From assembly GCA_002842345.1 (NCBI GenBank), contig PHCU01000014.1, forward strand, positions 1 through 41,610: DNA of 41,610 bases. The letters run 5' to 3'. The DNA is from Betaproteobacteria bacterium HGW-Betaproteobacteria-12. GTDB taxonomy: Bacteria > Pseudomonadota > Gammaproteobacteria > Burkholderiales > Rhodocyclaceae. A program made the position numbers and the translations under genes. The first letter of the stretch is position 1, and every line of letters begins with the position of its first letter. Positions 16,192-25,130 of the stretch are shown in pieces. The notes under the pieces are model-generated. The model saw only the letters and a program-made list of their open reading frames with translations, searched no databases and was not told the origin of the DNA.

Positions 16192-16857
16192 TCAGTAATA
16201 GGTCCGGCGCCGGTTTTCCGCTTCCAGCTGACGCAGGTAGGCTTTTTCGCGGGCCAACTGGCGCTCTGCTTCGCTCTGCCGCTGGCGTTCGGCCTGCGCG
16301 CGCTGTTGCCGATCGCGCTCCTCGGCCCGTTCGAGATCGCGGGAAACCTGCCGCCCGTAATCCATCGCCCGTTCCCGCTCGAAGCGTTCAAGTGCCTCGG
16401 CCTGACGCCGCTGCTGTTCCTCCTGTTTAGCTGTCGCTTGCGCGTCGCGCTCGCGTTCGCGCTCCGCTTCTATTTCGGCCATTCGTAGTGCTGCGGCGGT
16501 CTGCTCGGCCTGCAGGCGGACACGCTCCTGCTCGGCGAAATGTTTCTGGACTACGAAACCGCCAATGCCGAGGACGAGCAGCAGCATGATCCATTTGAGT
16601 GCCCCGCCCGAGGTGGGCGGAGCTACATCGGCTCGGGCCATGCGAAGCGCCAATGCATCGTCGTACTTCTGGCGCCGCACCGGGTCGGAAAGCGTTGCAT
16701 AGGCTTCCTTTGCGGCGATCATCCGATTGGCGGCATCTTCATCTCCCCCTGCTGCGGTTGCGGCATACGCCGCATGGAGGCGCTTGAAATTGGCTGTGAT
16801 CGTGTCAGCAGAAGCAGTCGGACTCAGTTCGAGGATGTCGTAGAGGGTGTTGGCCAT
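16192..16857 (-). CDS. J-domain-like membrane protein lacking the HPD motif
   Basis: A 221-residue protein with an N-terminal J-like fold (MANTLYDILELSPTASADTI ... AKEAYATLSDPVRRQKYD, residues 1-66). The expected His-Pro-Asp triplet between the second and third helices is missing (AATAAGGDED instead), so it probably cannot stimulate DnaK. One transmembrane helix follows (about 87-104, ALKWIMLLLVLGIGGFVV), then a long Glu/Arg/Gln-rich coiled coil (about 105-215). The start at 16857 is where the J-like sequence begins. It lies 112 bases downstream of the ketoreductase on the same strand; a relation to the pigment genes is unproven. Confidence 0.8.
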   Translation of the reverse strand: MANTLYDILELSPTASADTITANFKRLHAAYAATAAGGDEDAANRMIAAKEAYATLSDPVRRQKYDDALALRMARADVAPPTSGGALKWIMLLLVLGIGGFVVQKHFAEQERVRLQAEQTAAALRMAEIEAERERERDAQATAKQEEQQRRQAEALERFERERAMDYGRQVSRDLERAEERDRQQRAQAERQRQSEAERQLAREKAYLRQLEAENRRRTYY

Positions 16858-16969
16858 GGCATTTCCTGCAGGAATGATGACCGGGTCGGCAGTAAATTCC
16901 TTTTCACCCGGCCGAATTTGCAAGTGCCATATTCTATATCAATAACAAATCCTGGCTGGGTACCGGGTT

Positions 16970-17689
16970 TCAGATCAAAGCCCCGTTGATCGAAATGATC
17001 TGCCCGGAAATGTAGGCGGCCTTGTCGGAGGCCAGGAAGGCGACCAGGTCGGCGACCTCCTCCGGGCGGCCGGCGCGCTGCATCGGCACCAGCTTCTTGA
17101 TCGTCTCGGCGTCGAAGGCGCCATCGCTCATCTCGGTGGCGATCACGCCGGGGGCCACGGCATTGACCGTGATGCCGCGGCTGGCCAGTTCCAGCGCCAG
17201 CGACTTGGTCGCCGCATGCAGGGCGCCCTTGGCCGCCGAGTAATTGACCTGGCCGCGGTTGCCGGCAATGGCCGCGACCGAGGAAATGTTGATGATGCGG
17301 CCCCAGCGGGTGCGGATCATCGGCAGGCTGAGCGGTTGGGTGACGTTGAAGAAGCCGTGCAGCGAGACGTCGATCACCGAGTGCCACTGCTCGGCGCTCA
17401 TGCCGGGGAAAACCGCATCGGCATGGATGCCAGCATTGTTGACGACGATCTGGATCGGCCCGCTTTCCAGTAGCCCCTCCAGTGCGGCGGCGGTGGCTGC
17501 CCGTTCCGTGACATCGAAGACCACCGCTTCGGCGCTGCCGCCGGCGGTGAGGATTTCGCCGACGATGGTTTCGGCCTTGTCACGGCTGCGGTTGGCATGG
17601 ACGATGACGTGATGGCCGTCGGCGGCGAGGCGCCGGCAGATGGCGGCACCGATGCCGCCGCTACCACCGGTGACGAGGGCGCGTTTCAT
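16970..17689 (-). CDS. 3-oxoacyl-ACP reductase (FabG-like, aryl polyene ketoreductase)
   Basis: A 239-residue short-chain dehydrogenase with the cofactor motif TGGSGGIG near residue 8, NNAG, the catalytic Ser in NISSVAA, and the Y-x3-K pair in NYSAAKGAL. It should reduce the beta-keto group of each newly added unit with NADPH. It overlaps the upstream dehydratase gene (ATGA), matching the ApeP-ApeQ type neighbour pair seen in aryl polyene clusters. Homology to housekeeping FabG is strong; the pigment role rests on its place in a KS-CLF-DH-KR block. Confidence 0.93.
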   Translation of the reverse strand: MKRALVTGGSGGIGAAICRRLAADGHHVIVHANRSRDKAETIVGEILTAGGSAEAVVFDVTERAATAAALEGLLESGPIQIVVNNAGIHADAVFPGMSAEQWHSVIDVSLHGFFNVTQPLSLPMIRTRWGRIINISSVAAIAGNRGQVNYSAAKGALHAATKSLALELASRGITVNAVAPGVIATEMSDGAFDAETIKKLVPMQRAGRPEEVADLVAFLASDKAAYISGQIISINGALI

Positions 17690-18162
17690 GGGCGGGTCTC
17701 CGGCAGGGCCTCGGCGTCGAGGACGACGGCGGCGCGGCCGTCGAGCAGCAACTGGCCGGCGTGGCTGAGCGCGAACTGGTAGAGGATGTGATTGGCGTCG
17801 CCAGACAGGCGTTCGGCGTGGATCTCGAGCATCTGCGGCAGATCGTCGAGGCGTTCGACCAGCAGGCGGACGCTGCGCACGCTGGTCAGGTAGCCCTGGC
17901 GCGGCGCATCCGCCTGGCCGGCGAGCAGCGCGCCATGCACGGCCATCGCCTGGGCGGCGTACTCGATGCCGGTGGCGGCGCCGAGGCGGCCATCGGCGCG
18001 CAGCGGATTGGCCGGGTCGCGGTGGCTGTCGGCGATGCAGTCGATGGCGCTATCCGAACAGGCGACGACGGCAGCGAGCAGGCACATCTCGCCCTGATGC
18101 GGAATGCGGGCGGCGATGCCGGCGTGATCGAGGATCACACCAGCAGCGGCCGACCCTAGCAC
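17686..18162 (-). CDS. Hotdog-fold 3-hydroxyacyl-ACP dehydratase (ApeP-like)
   Basis: A 158-residue single hotdog domain protein. The segment RIPHQGEMCLLAAVV near residue 20 contains the His found at this place in FabZ-like and aryl polyene dehydratases. The rest shows the expected helix (GIEYAAQAMAVHGAL) and strands. It should remove water after keto reduction, leaving the conjugated trans double bonds of the polyene. The gene overlaps both neighbours by a few bases (chain-length factor upstream, reductase downstream), so the block is read as one unit. Confidence 0.85.
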   Translation of the reverse strand: MLGSAAAGVILDHAGIAARIPHQGEMCLLAAVVACSDSAIDCIADSHRDPANPLRADGRLGAATGIEYAAQAMAVHGALLAGQADAPRQGYLTSVRSVRLLVERLDDLPQMLEIHAERLSGDANHILYQFALSHAGQLLLDGRAAVVLDAEALPETRP

Positions 18163-18968
18163 GGCGTGACCTCGATCTGCAGCTGCATCGGCGACAGGTA
18201 GTCGAGGACCACGGTGCCACCTTCGTTACGCGCCAGCAGTTGCAGCAGCGGCAAGGCGCGCAGGGCCGGAATGGCCAGCCGCTGGGCTTCCAGCACGGGA
18301 TCAGCGAGCCTTGCGGCCGGTGCTGCGCTGGCCGTCAGGGTGATCCTGGCAAGTGAGTGCTCGCTGCGCTCCGGCGTCAGCAGCAGCCCGACACCGGCGA
18401 CATCGGGAATGGGCCGCGTGACGTGCAGCGGTTCCGGGTATTCGCTGTCGTAGCTGATCAACAGGGTCGGCTGCTGGTCCAGTGCCACCTGGCCGAGGGC
18501 ATCGATCAGGCCGGCACCGAACGTGGCGTCGTAGGCGCAGATCACCTGGCAGGGGGCCATGGCGCGGGTGGCGATGCCCCAATAGCCGGCGGCGGCGTTG
18601 TGTACCGAATTGGTGAAGCGGGTCGGCGAGATCTGCCGGTCGTCGGTTGCCAGCTGCTCGCACAGCGCATGGCAGGTGTGACCATCGGCGCCGGAGGCGG
18701 AGAACACCGTGGCTAGCGTCGCCACATCGGCCTGAGCGTGGGCGGCGGCTTCCAGGCCGATGGCCAGGGTCAGCTTGACGACCCGGCTGGCCCGCCGGCG
18801 TTCGGCTGGCGGCAGGATGGATGGCGCCGGCAGCAAGGTTGGCGCTGGTTGATACGGCGCCTCGCCACGCAGCACGGCGCGGGCGGCCGGCCAGTCGGGC
18901 AGGCCCGGAGCGAGGAAGCCGATGCCGGAAATCCAGGCGCTCAAGGTCGTGTTCAGCGGGGCGTTCAT
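18156..18968 (-). CDS. Ketosynthase-like chain-length factor (ApeC-like)
   Basis: The 270-residue protein resembles the N-terminal half of beta-ketoacyl synthases but is far shorter than the normal 400. Where active ketosynthases have ACSSS, it reads AYDATF (about 145-150), so the nucleophilic Cys is replaced by Tyr. This fits the chain-length-factor partner (ApeC type) that pairs with an active ketosynthase and sets chain length. The ATG at 18968 overlaps the stop of the ketosynthase gene before it (ATGA), as expected for an obligate heterodimer. A longer frame reading into that gene is a shadow. Confidence 0.85.
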   Translation of the reverse strand: MNAPLNTTLSAWISGIGFLAPGLPDWPAARAVLRGEAPYQPAPTLLPAPSILPPAERRRASRVVKLTLAIGLEAAAHAQADVATLATVFSASGADGHTCHALCEQLATDDRQISPTRFTNSVHNAAAGYWGIATRAMAPCQVICAYDATFGAGLIDALGQVALDQQPTLLISYDSEYPEPLHVTRPIPDVAGVGLLLTPERSEHSLARITLTASAAPAARLADPVLEAQRLAIPALRALPLLQLLARNEGGTVVLDYLSPMQLQIEVTPC

Positions 18969-20155
18969 GCGGCGGCTCCGAAGACCAGGCTGCAATTGCT
19001 GCCGCCGAAACCGAAGGAATTGGATAGCGCGTGGCGGATCGTGGCCGGCCGGTTGCTCAGCACGTACTGGATGGGAATCGCCGGATCGAGGCTGATGGTG
19101 CCCGGGCTGCCGGGCAGCCGCTTGTCGGTCAGCGCCAGGGCGCAGATCACCGCTTCGACGGCACCGGCGGCACCGAGCGTATGGCCGGTGGCACCCTTGG
19201 TCGAGCTGCAGGGCACGCGTTCGCCGAACAGGCCAGCGATGGCCTTGCCCTCGGCGGCGTCGTTGGCCGGCGTCGCCGTGCCGTGCAGGTTGATGTAGTC
19301 GATGTCGGCCGCCGACAGGCCGGCCGAGCGCAGCGCCGCGCTCATCGCCAAGCGCGCGCCGAGGCCGTCCGGATGCGGCGAGGACATGTGGTAGGCATCG
19401 CTCGACTCGCCGGTACCAAGCAGCAGCACGGCACCGGGCAGGATGCCGGCGGGCCGTTCGAGCAGCGCGAAGGCGGCGCCTTCGCCGACCGAGATGCCGT
19501 TGCGCGCCGGGTCGTAGGGCCGGCACGGCTGCGCCGAGGTCAGTTCTAGCGAGGAGAAGCCATAAAGCGTGGTCAGGCACAGCGTATCGACGCCGCCGAC
19601 GATGGCCGCGTCGATGGTGCCGAGCGCCAGTTGGCGGGCGGCGGCGGCAAAGACTTTGGCGCTCGACGAGCAGGCTGTCGAAATGGCCATGGTGATGCCT
19701 TCAAGGCCGAAGTAGGCGCGGGTGAATTCGGCCAGCGAGAAGGAGTTGTGCGTCGTCCGGTAATTGAAGTCGGCGGGCAGCGCACCGCTGGCCGGGTCGC
19801 GGCGGCGATAGGCCAGTTCGGTCTGCAGGATGCCGGCGGTGCTGGTGCCGAGGAAGACGCCGACGCGGTCGCGGCCGTAGCGCTCGCTGGCCAGGCGGAC
19901 GCGCTCGGCGAAGCCGTCGGTTTCCAGGCCCATCAGGGTCAGGCGGTTGTTGCGGCAGTTGTAGCGGGCCAGCGCTTCGGGCAGGTGAATGGCATCCACG
20001 CCGGCGACTTCGCCGACCCAGGTATCCAGGCGAACCGTCTCGAAGGCGCAGGGCGCCAGACCGCTGCCGCCGCTACGCAGTGCCGCGCGCATGGCGTCGA
20101 GGCCGCGCCCGAGGCAGGTGGTGGCGGTGTAGTGGGAAAGCAGCAGCGGAGTCAC
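18965..20155 (-). CDS. Beta-ketoacyl-ACP synthase (active, aryl polyene type)
   Basis: A 396-residue condensing enzyme with the full Cys-His-His triad: C162 in STACSSS, H291 in NLHGTAT and H325 in GATGHTLGA. It should condense malonyl-ACP with the growing aryl polyene chain. The start is GTG at 20155, followed by MTPLLLSHYTATTCLG, the short N-terminus seen in this subgroup. It is the first gene of a KS-CLF-DH-KR unit. The sequence motif upstream (20176-20190) is also present upstream of the other minus-strand pigment operon. Confidence 0.93.
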   Translation of the reverse strand: MTPLLLSHYTATTCLGRGLDAMRAALRSGGSGLAPCAFETVRLDTWVGEVAGVDAIHLPEALARYNCRNNRLTLMGLETDGFAERVRLASERYGRDRVGVFLGTSTAGILQTELAYRRRDPASGALPADFNYRTTHNSFSLAEFTRAYFGLEGITMAISTACSSSAKVFAAAARQLALGTIDAAIVGGVDTLCLTTLYGFSSLELTSAQPCRPYDPARNGISVGEGAAFALLERPAGILPGAVLLLGTGESSDAYHMSSPHPDGLGARLAMSAALRSAGLSAADIDYINLHGTATPANDAAEGKAIAGLFGERVPCSSTKGATGHTLGAAGAVEAVICALALTDKRLPGSPGTISLDPAIPIQYVLSNRPATIRHALSNSFGFGGSNCSLVFGAAA

Positions 20156-20175
20156 GTTGGGGCCCGGAACGATGT

Positions 20176-20190
20176 CCGGCGCATTTTAGC
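20176..20190 (-). promoter_or_regulatory. Shared 15-bp promoter-like motif upstream of the ketosynthase operon
   Basis: On the minus strand the sequence reads GCTAAAATGCGCCGG, containing a TAAAAT -10-like hexamer (20183-20188), 27 bases before the start codon. The same 15 bases occur at 37472-37486 in the same orientation upstream of the ACP operon. No good -35 box is seen here, in contrast to the other copy. Confidence 0.45.
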
Positions 20191-20270
20191 AGAGGGCTTA
20201 GACGGCGCGCCGGCCGGCAAAAGCTGAGGCTGTTGCCAACGGTGCAAGAAGTCCGGCAAGCAATGTTCCA

Positions 20271-20299
20271 TTGTCATCAACAAATGCATAATGGATAAT
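20271..20299 (+). promoter_or_regulatory. Sigma-70-type promoter of vgrG
   Basis: TTGTCA (20271-20276), 17-base spacer, GATAAT (20294-20299): each hexamer matches the consensus at five of six positions. The vgrG ATG is 35 bases downstream, with GGAG at 20322-20325 as ribosome binding site. The surrounding 20156-20334 gap is otherwise empty. Confidence 0.6.
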
Positions 20300-20334
20300 C
20301 GCGCGCTTGCCTTCCTGCCACGGAGCACATCTCC

Positions 20335-23316
20335 ATGCTGCATTCCATCAGCACCCTGTTCACCAGCGACACGCGCCTCTACGCCGTGACCTGGGGCGAT
20401 GAAGGCGGCCCCGATCTGCCGGTGGAAGCCTGGTGGGGGAAGGAAGAACTCTCCGGCGGCTTCGAATACGCCATCGACCTGCTGTCGACTGACGTTCATC
20501 TCGAACTCAAGACCTTTCTTGGCCGCGCCCTCACCCTCACCACCCGTCTCTCCGACGGCAGTTCGTTCCCGCGCAGCGGCTACGTGCGCAGCGCCCTGAA
20601 GCTCGGCGCCGACGGCGGCTTTGCCCGTTACCGGCTGTTCGTCGTCTCCTGGCTCTGGCTGCTCAGCCGCGGCCGCCACCACCGGGTCTTTCAGGAGAAG
20701 ACGGTCATCGCCATCATCGAAACCGTCTTTGCCGATTACGCCGACGTCGCCGCCTGGCAATGGAGCGAGGAAGTCGCCGGGTTCATGGCCGACACCCGGC
20801 CGCGCAGCTACTGCGTGCAATACAACGAATCCGACTATGCCTTCGTTTCGCGCCTGCTGGCCGAGGAAGGTCTCGGCTGGAAGGTCGACGAAGATGCCGA
20901 GGCCCCCGGCCGGCACCGCATCACGGTCTTTGCCGACAGCCACAGCTTTCCCGAAGACTGCCTGTCGCAATCGGCCAACGGCGGGCGTGGCATCCGCTTT
21001 CACCGGGCCGACTCCCAGGAAGACCAGGACGCCGTGCTCGCCTTCGGCGAACAGCGCCGCCTGCTCGCGGCCCGGAGCACCCATCTCGCCTACGACTACA
21101 AAGCCAAGAAGGTCGTCGCCGCCAGCGTGCCGACGGCACAGCGCTTCGCCAGCGACCACGCCCCCCGCCTGGAGTCCTACGACGACGCCGGCCCCTATGC
21201 CTTTGCCACCGCCGACGAAGCCGAACGCTACGGCCGGCTGGCCATGGAAGCCATCGAGGCCCGCTACCAGACCTGGCTCGGCCGCAGCACCGTGCGCAGC
21301 CTACGCCCCGGCACCCGCCTCGACCTCGTGGACCTGCCGCAGGACCCGGGTCAGAGCGCCGATCACCGTTTCGCCATCCGCGAAGTCGTCCACGTCGGCA
21401 TCAACAATCTCACCGGTGAGGTCATCGCCGCCATCGCCAGCCGCCTGAGCCGCCCTCAGCCCTTCGCCGAGCCCGAAACGGACGGCGAAATGATCATGTC
21501 CGTCGCGCTCGCCGGCGAGATCCCCGGCGAACTTCTCAAGCTCGCCGCCGCCCGCGGCTACGCCAACCGCTTCGAAGCCCTGCACGCCGACACACCGTGG
21601 CGCCCGCAACTGGTCGACGACACCGGCTCCCGCCTCAATCCGCGGCCGACCGCCCCCGGTCCGATGAGCGCCACCGTCGTCGGCCCCGAAGGCGACGCCA
21701 GTCCGAACGGAGCCGACGAAATCTGGTGCGACCGTCTTGGCCGGATCAAGATCCGCTTCCACTGGCAGCAGGGCGAGACACCGGACGACCAGGACTCCTG
21801 CTGGGTGCGCGTCATGCAGCGCCAAGCCGGCCCCGGGATGGGCTGGCAATGGCTGCCGCGCATCGGCCAGGAAGTCCTGGTCGACTTCCTGAACGGCGAC
21901 ATCGACCGCCCCTATGTGATGGGCAGCCTCTACAACGGCAAGGGCGAAGGCGGCGTCCCCGCCACCCCGGGCGGCCAATCCGGCGCAACCGACGACTCCG
22001 TCTTCGACCCGGCCAGCGACCACCGCCCCGCCGGCCAGGGCAACCTGGCCGCCGGCAACAGCCCGGCCTGGCATGGCGGAGCCGCCGCCAGCCATCGCCA
22101 CCCGGCGGCGCTGAGCGGCTTCAAGAGCAAGGAATTCGGCGGCCCGGGCTACAACCAGCTGGTCATGGACGACAGCGACGGTCAGCAGCGCCTCCAGCTC
22201 AAATCCACCCAGCACAGCAGCGAACTCAACCTCGGCTACCTGATCCACCAGGCCAACAACTACCGCGGCAGTTTCCGCGGCACCGGCCTTGAACTCAGGA
22301 CCGACGCCTGGGGCGCGCTGCGCGCCGGCCGTGGTCTGATTATGAGCACCTGGCCCCACGGCACCCCGGGCGCCCCGGCCGGCGACATGGCCCCGGCCAT
22401 GGCCCTGCTGCAGCAGGCCGACAGCCTGGCGCAGACCCTCTCCCAAGCCGCCGGCACGCATCAGACGGTCAAGCTCGCCGCCGCCATCGGCAGTCTCGGC
22501 CCGAACCAAAGCACCATCGACGACCAGGCAGCCCCGCTCAAGGCCCTGCACAAGATCGCTAGCGGCATGGTCGACGGCAAGGATCAGGACACCGCCCAAA
22601 GCGATGCCGAGCAAAAGCACACCGCCACCGGCCAGAGCAAAGTCCCGCACCTCACCGACCCGGCCATCATCCAGGCCGCCCGCGGCGACTTCGGCCAAGT
22701 CGCCGGGCAGCACCTGCAAGTCGCCAACGACGAGACGATCACCTTGGCCAGCGGCGCCGACAGCAACTTCGCCATCGCCGGCAAAACCCGCATCCACAGC
22801 GGCCAGGCCATCGGCCTGCTGGCCGGTGCCACCACACCCGGCGATGGCAACACCGGCCTCAAGCTGATCGCCGCCAAGGACGACATAGACCTGCAGGCGC
22901 AGAGCGACGAGATGAAGTTCCAGGCCAAGCAGGAAGTGAAACTCGTCAGCGTCAACGCCCATATCGACTTCGCGGCGGCGAAGAAGATTCACCTGGCGGT
23001 GGAAGGCGGCGCCTCCATCACCATCGACGGCGGCATCATCGTGCAGTGCCCGGGGACAATTACCGTGCATGCGAGCAAGAAGAAGTTCAGCGGGCCGACT
23101 TCGCTTTCCAGAGAGATGAATACTTGGCCGACCACGAATTTCGATGACTCCTACATTTTGCGCAACGAATCCACTGGCGAGCCGTTGGCCAATTGCTTGG
23201 TTGAACTCACCCGGATGGATGGCAGCAAACTTAAGATCAAGACCGATGCAAGCGGCAAGACGCCAGTCCAGAAAAGCGAGTTTCTCGAAATGATAGACGT
23301 CCGGATTATCGGCTGA
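20335..23316 (+). CDS. vgrG: Type VI secretion spike protein VgrG with C-terminal extension
   Basis: A 993-residue VgrG (TssI), the trimeric tip of the type VI needle. The first ~380 residues form the gp27-like part, followed by a gp5-like OB fold (EIWCDRLGRIKIRFHWQ, SCWVRVMQRQAGPGMGW, GSLYNGKG). A central region and the DUF2345 beta-helix (about 720-930) come next. The last ~60 residues (ILRNESTGEPLANCLVEL...) look like a small transthyretin-like beta-sandwich, a type known to dock effectors. The lipase effector gene follows after 23 bases. No other T6SS core gene is present, so this is an orphan VgrG cassette. Confidence 0.95.
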   Translation: MLHSISTLFTSDTRLYAVTWGDEGGPDLPVEAWWGKEELSGGFEYAIDLLSTDVHLELKTFLGRALTLTTRLSDGSSFPRSGYVRSALKLGADGGFARYRLFVVSWLWLLSRGRHHRVFQEKTVIAIIETVFADYADVAAWQWSEEVAGFMADTRPRSYCVQYNESDYAFVSRLLAEEGLGWKVDEDAEAPGRHRITVFADSHSFPEDCLSQSANGGRGIRFHRADSQEDQDAVLAFGEQRRLLAARSTHLAYDYKAKKVVAASVPTAQRFASDHAPRLESYDDAGPYAFATADEAERYGRLAMEAIEARYQTWLGRSTVRSLRPGTRLDLVDLPQDPGQSADHRFAIREVVHVGINNLTGEVIAAIASRLSRPQPFAEPETDGEMIMSVALAGEIPGELLKLAAARGYANRFEALHADTPWRPQLVDDTGSRLNPRPTAPGPMSATVVGPEGDASPNGADEIWCDRLGRIKIRFHWQQGETPDDQDSCWVRVMQRQAGPGMGWQWLPRIGQEVLVDFLNGDIDRPYVMGSLYNGKGEGGVPATPGGQSGATDDSVFDPASDHRPAGQGNLAAGNSPAWHGGAAASHRHPAALSGFKSKEFGGPGYNQLVMDDSDGQQRLQLKSTQHSSELNLGYLIHQANNYRGSFRGTGLELRTDAWGALRAGRGLIMSTWPHGTPGAPAGDMAPAMALLQQADSLAQTLSQAAGTHQTVKLAAAIGSLGPNQSTIDDQAAPLKALHKIASGMVDGKDQDTAQSDAEQKHTATGQSKVPHLTDPAIIQAARGDFGQVAGQHLQVANDETITLASGADSNFAIAGKTRIHSGQAIGLLAGATTPGDGNTGLKLIAAKDDIDLQAQSDEMKFQAKQEVKLVSVNAHIDFAAAKKIHLAVEGGASITIDGGIIVQCPGTITVHASKKKFSGPTSLSREMNTWPTTNFDDSYILRNESTGEPLANCLVELTRMDGSKLKIKTDASGKTPVQKSEFLEMIDVRIIG

Positions 23317-23339
23317 ACGGAACGAGGAAGCTGTCCATC

Positions 23340-25130
23340 ATGAGCAATTCGACCGATACGCAGTATCACTCGACCGTCACTACGCCGGAAGGTGACCAGC
23401 GTGCCAAGGCCATGCTGACAACAACGGATGACCGACGCGACAAGGTCATTCTTGGCAAGCCTTGCGTCATCCCCGTGCTTTTCATCCCCGGCATCATGGG
23501 TACGAATCTCAAGAAAAAAGGCAGCAAAACCATCGCCTGGCGGCCCCCCAACATGGATGCGCGCGGTGCCGCCAACGCCATCGGCCAGCTGTTCGAGTAT
23601 CTGTTCAAAGGTACCGAGCAACGAGTCAAGGAACTCAATACGGCCGAAGCCCAAGTTGACCCGCGGGGTTCGATCAGCGTCGGCGACAGTGGCCTCCCCG
23701 AAAACGTTCTCCGCGCCCGGGGCTGGGGGACGGTGCTGCGCGCCAGTTACCATCCGGTCATGGCCAAGCTCCAGTTCAATCTGAACGAACTCGCCAAATT
23801 CAACACGGCGACTTGCGCGGCCGAACTGCGCGCCTGGGCAGCCAATGAGGGGCAGGAGCCGCCCACCGAATGGGGCGCCATAAGCGGTACAGCGCTGAGC
23901 CGTGAGGAAATTCTGCACGCCGCCAATTACCAGTTCGATGTCTGGGGTGGTGGCTACAACTGGCTGGAAAGCAATTGCGATTCCGGTGCGGCAATCCGGG
24001 ACTACATCGAGAAGATCATCCTGCCGTATTACAACGAAGGCGAGGAAGTCATAGTGGAAACGAAAGATGACCAGCCCTGCCGGATTCAGCGGACAAAGCC
24101 AGTCAGGCCATTGGCGGAGAAGGTTATTGTCGTCACCCACTCGATGGGTGGACTGGTCAGCCGTTCGCTGACCGAGATACACCAGTGCGACAAGGTGCTG
24201 GGTGTTTCGCACGGTGTTCAGCCGGCCACCGGTGCGCCGGATACGTACAAGCGAATGCGTGCCGGGGCGGAGGGCATCGAACAACTCTTCCTCGGGCGCA
24301 ACGCGGCCGACCTGACCGCCATTCTGACCCAGGCCCAGGGTGGCATGGAACTCCTACCTTCCGCCGACTACAACGACGGCAAGCCCTGGCTACGGGTGCG
24401 CGACAAGGCCACGCCCGAGGAGATGGATACGGGTTCCGGGCTAACCCTGCCGCAGAGAGGCGATCCCTATGGCGAGATTTACAAGTCACCGGCTTGGTAC
24501 GGTTTGGTGCCCACGGAGAATGAGGTGTTGATGAATCCGGCGGGAGGGGACGGCAAGAGCGAGAGTTCTGGCGCAAAGTCAGATGATGAGACTCCACGGG
24601 ATACACTCAATAGAGTGATCAATTCTGTTCAGAAATTTCACGAAGCCATCCAGGGAAAATACAAAAGCCCCACCTATGTCCACTACGGTGAGCAGGGCAT
24701 GCGGGGCGAAAAGAGCAAGCGCGGCGGCATCCTGAACAGCGGCCTGATGGCTGATAAAAGCCACTATTCCTACGGTCAGGTGGTCTGGGAGGGAAGTGGC
24801 GGCTCGCTGGTTCCGCAGGAAGGCGTCACTCTGGAGAAGGACGACCAGAATGGCGGAATAAGGCTGTCCAATGGCACCCGCCTCAGCATCGCCGGCCCCG
24901 ATGCACCGGGTGACGGCACGGTGCCCTGGCAATCGGGTGCCGCTCCGGGTGGTAAAGCGGGGGTCGAACTGACCTTCGGCCATGGTCAAAGCCACCCTGG
25001 CCAGTACAACGCTGAGTTCGGTTATGACCATCAAGGGAACTACAACGACCCGAGGGCGTTGTACGTGACGCTCTACGCCATCGTCAAAATCGCCCAGAAT
25101 GCCACTTGGCACAAGAAGGAGGCTGCATGA
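23340..25130 (+). CDS. T6SS lipase effector, alpha/beta hydrolase (Tle-like)
   Basis: A 596-residue predicted lipase or phospholipase with an LCAT/PGAP1-like fold: VLFIPGIMGTNL (47-57) as the early strand and oxyanion segment, nucleophile S268 in VVTHSMGG, likely acid D525 in PGDGTVPW, and candidate His548 or His552 in FGHGQSHPGQ. There is no signal peptide, as expected for delivery on the spike. It lies 23 bases after vgrG and overlaps the Tli4-like immunity gene (ATGA), the typical VgrG-effector-immunity order. Tle4 is the most likely class because of the immunity partner, but the class cannot be fixed from sequence alone. Confidence 0.82.
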   Translation: MSNSTDTQYHSTVTTPEGDQRAKAMLTTTDDRRDKVILGKPCVIPVLFIPGIMGTNLKKKGSKTIAWRPPNMDARGAANAIGQLFEYLFKGTEQRVKELNTAEAQVDPRGSISVGDSGLPENVLRARGWGTVLRASYHPVMAKLQFNLNELAKFNTATCAAELRAWAANEGQEPPTEWGAISGTALSREEILHAANYQFDVWGGGYNWLESNCDSGAAIRDYIEKIILPYYNEGEEVIVETKDDQPCRIQRTKPVRPLAEKVIVVTHSMGGLVSRSLTEIHQCDKVLGVSHGVQPATGAPDTYKRMRAGAEGIEQLFLGRNAADLTAILTQAQGGMELLPSADYNDGKPWLRVRDKATPEEMDTGSGLTLPQRGDPYGEIYKSPAWYGLVPTENEVLMNPAGGDGKSESSGAKSDDETPRDTLNRVINSVQKFHEAIQGKYKSPTYVHYGEQGMRGEKSKRGGILNSGLMADKSHYSYGQVVWEGSGGSLVPQEGVTLEKDDQNGGIRLSNGTRLSIAGPDAPGDGTVPWQSGAAPGGKAGVELTFGHGQSHPGQYNAEFGYDHQGNYNDPRALYVTLYAIVKIAQNATWHKKEAA

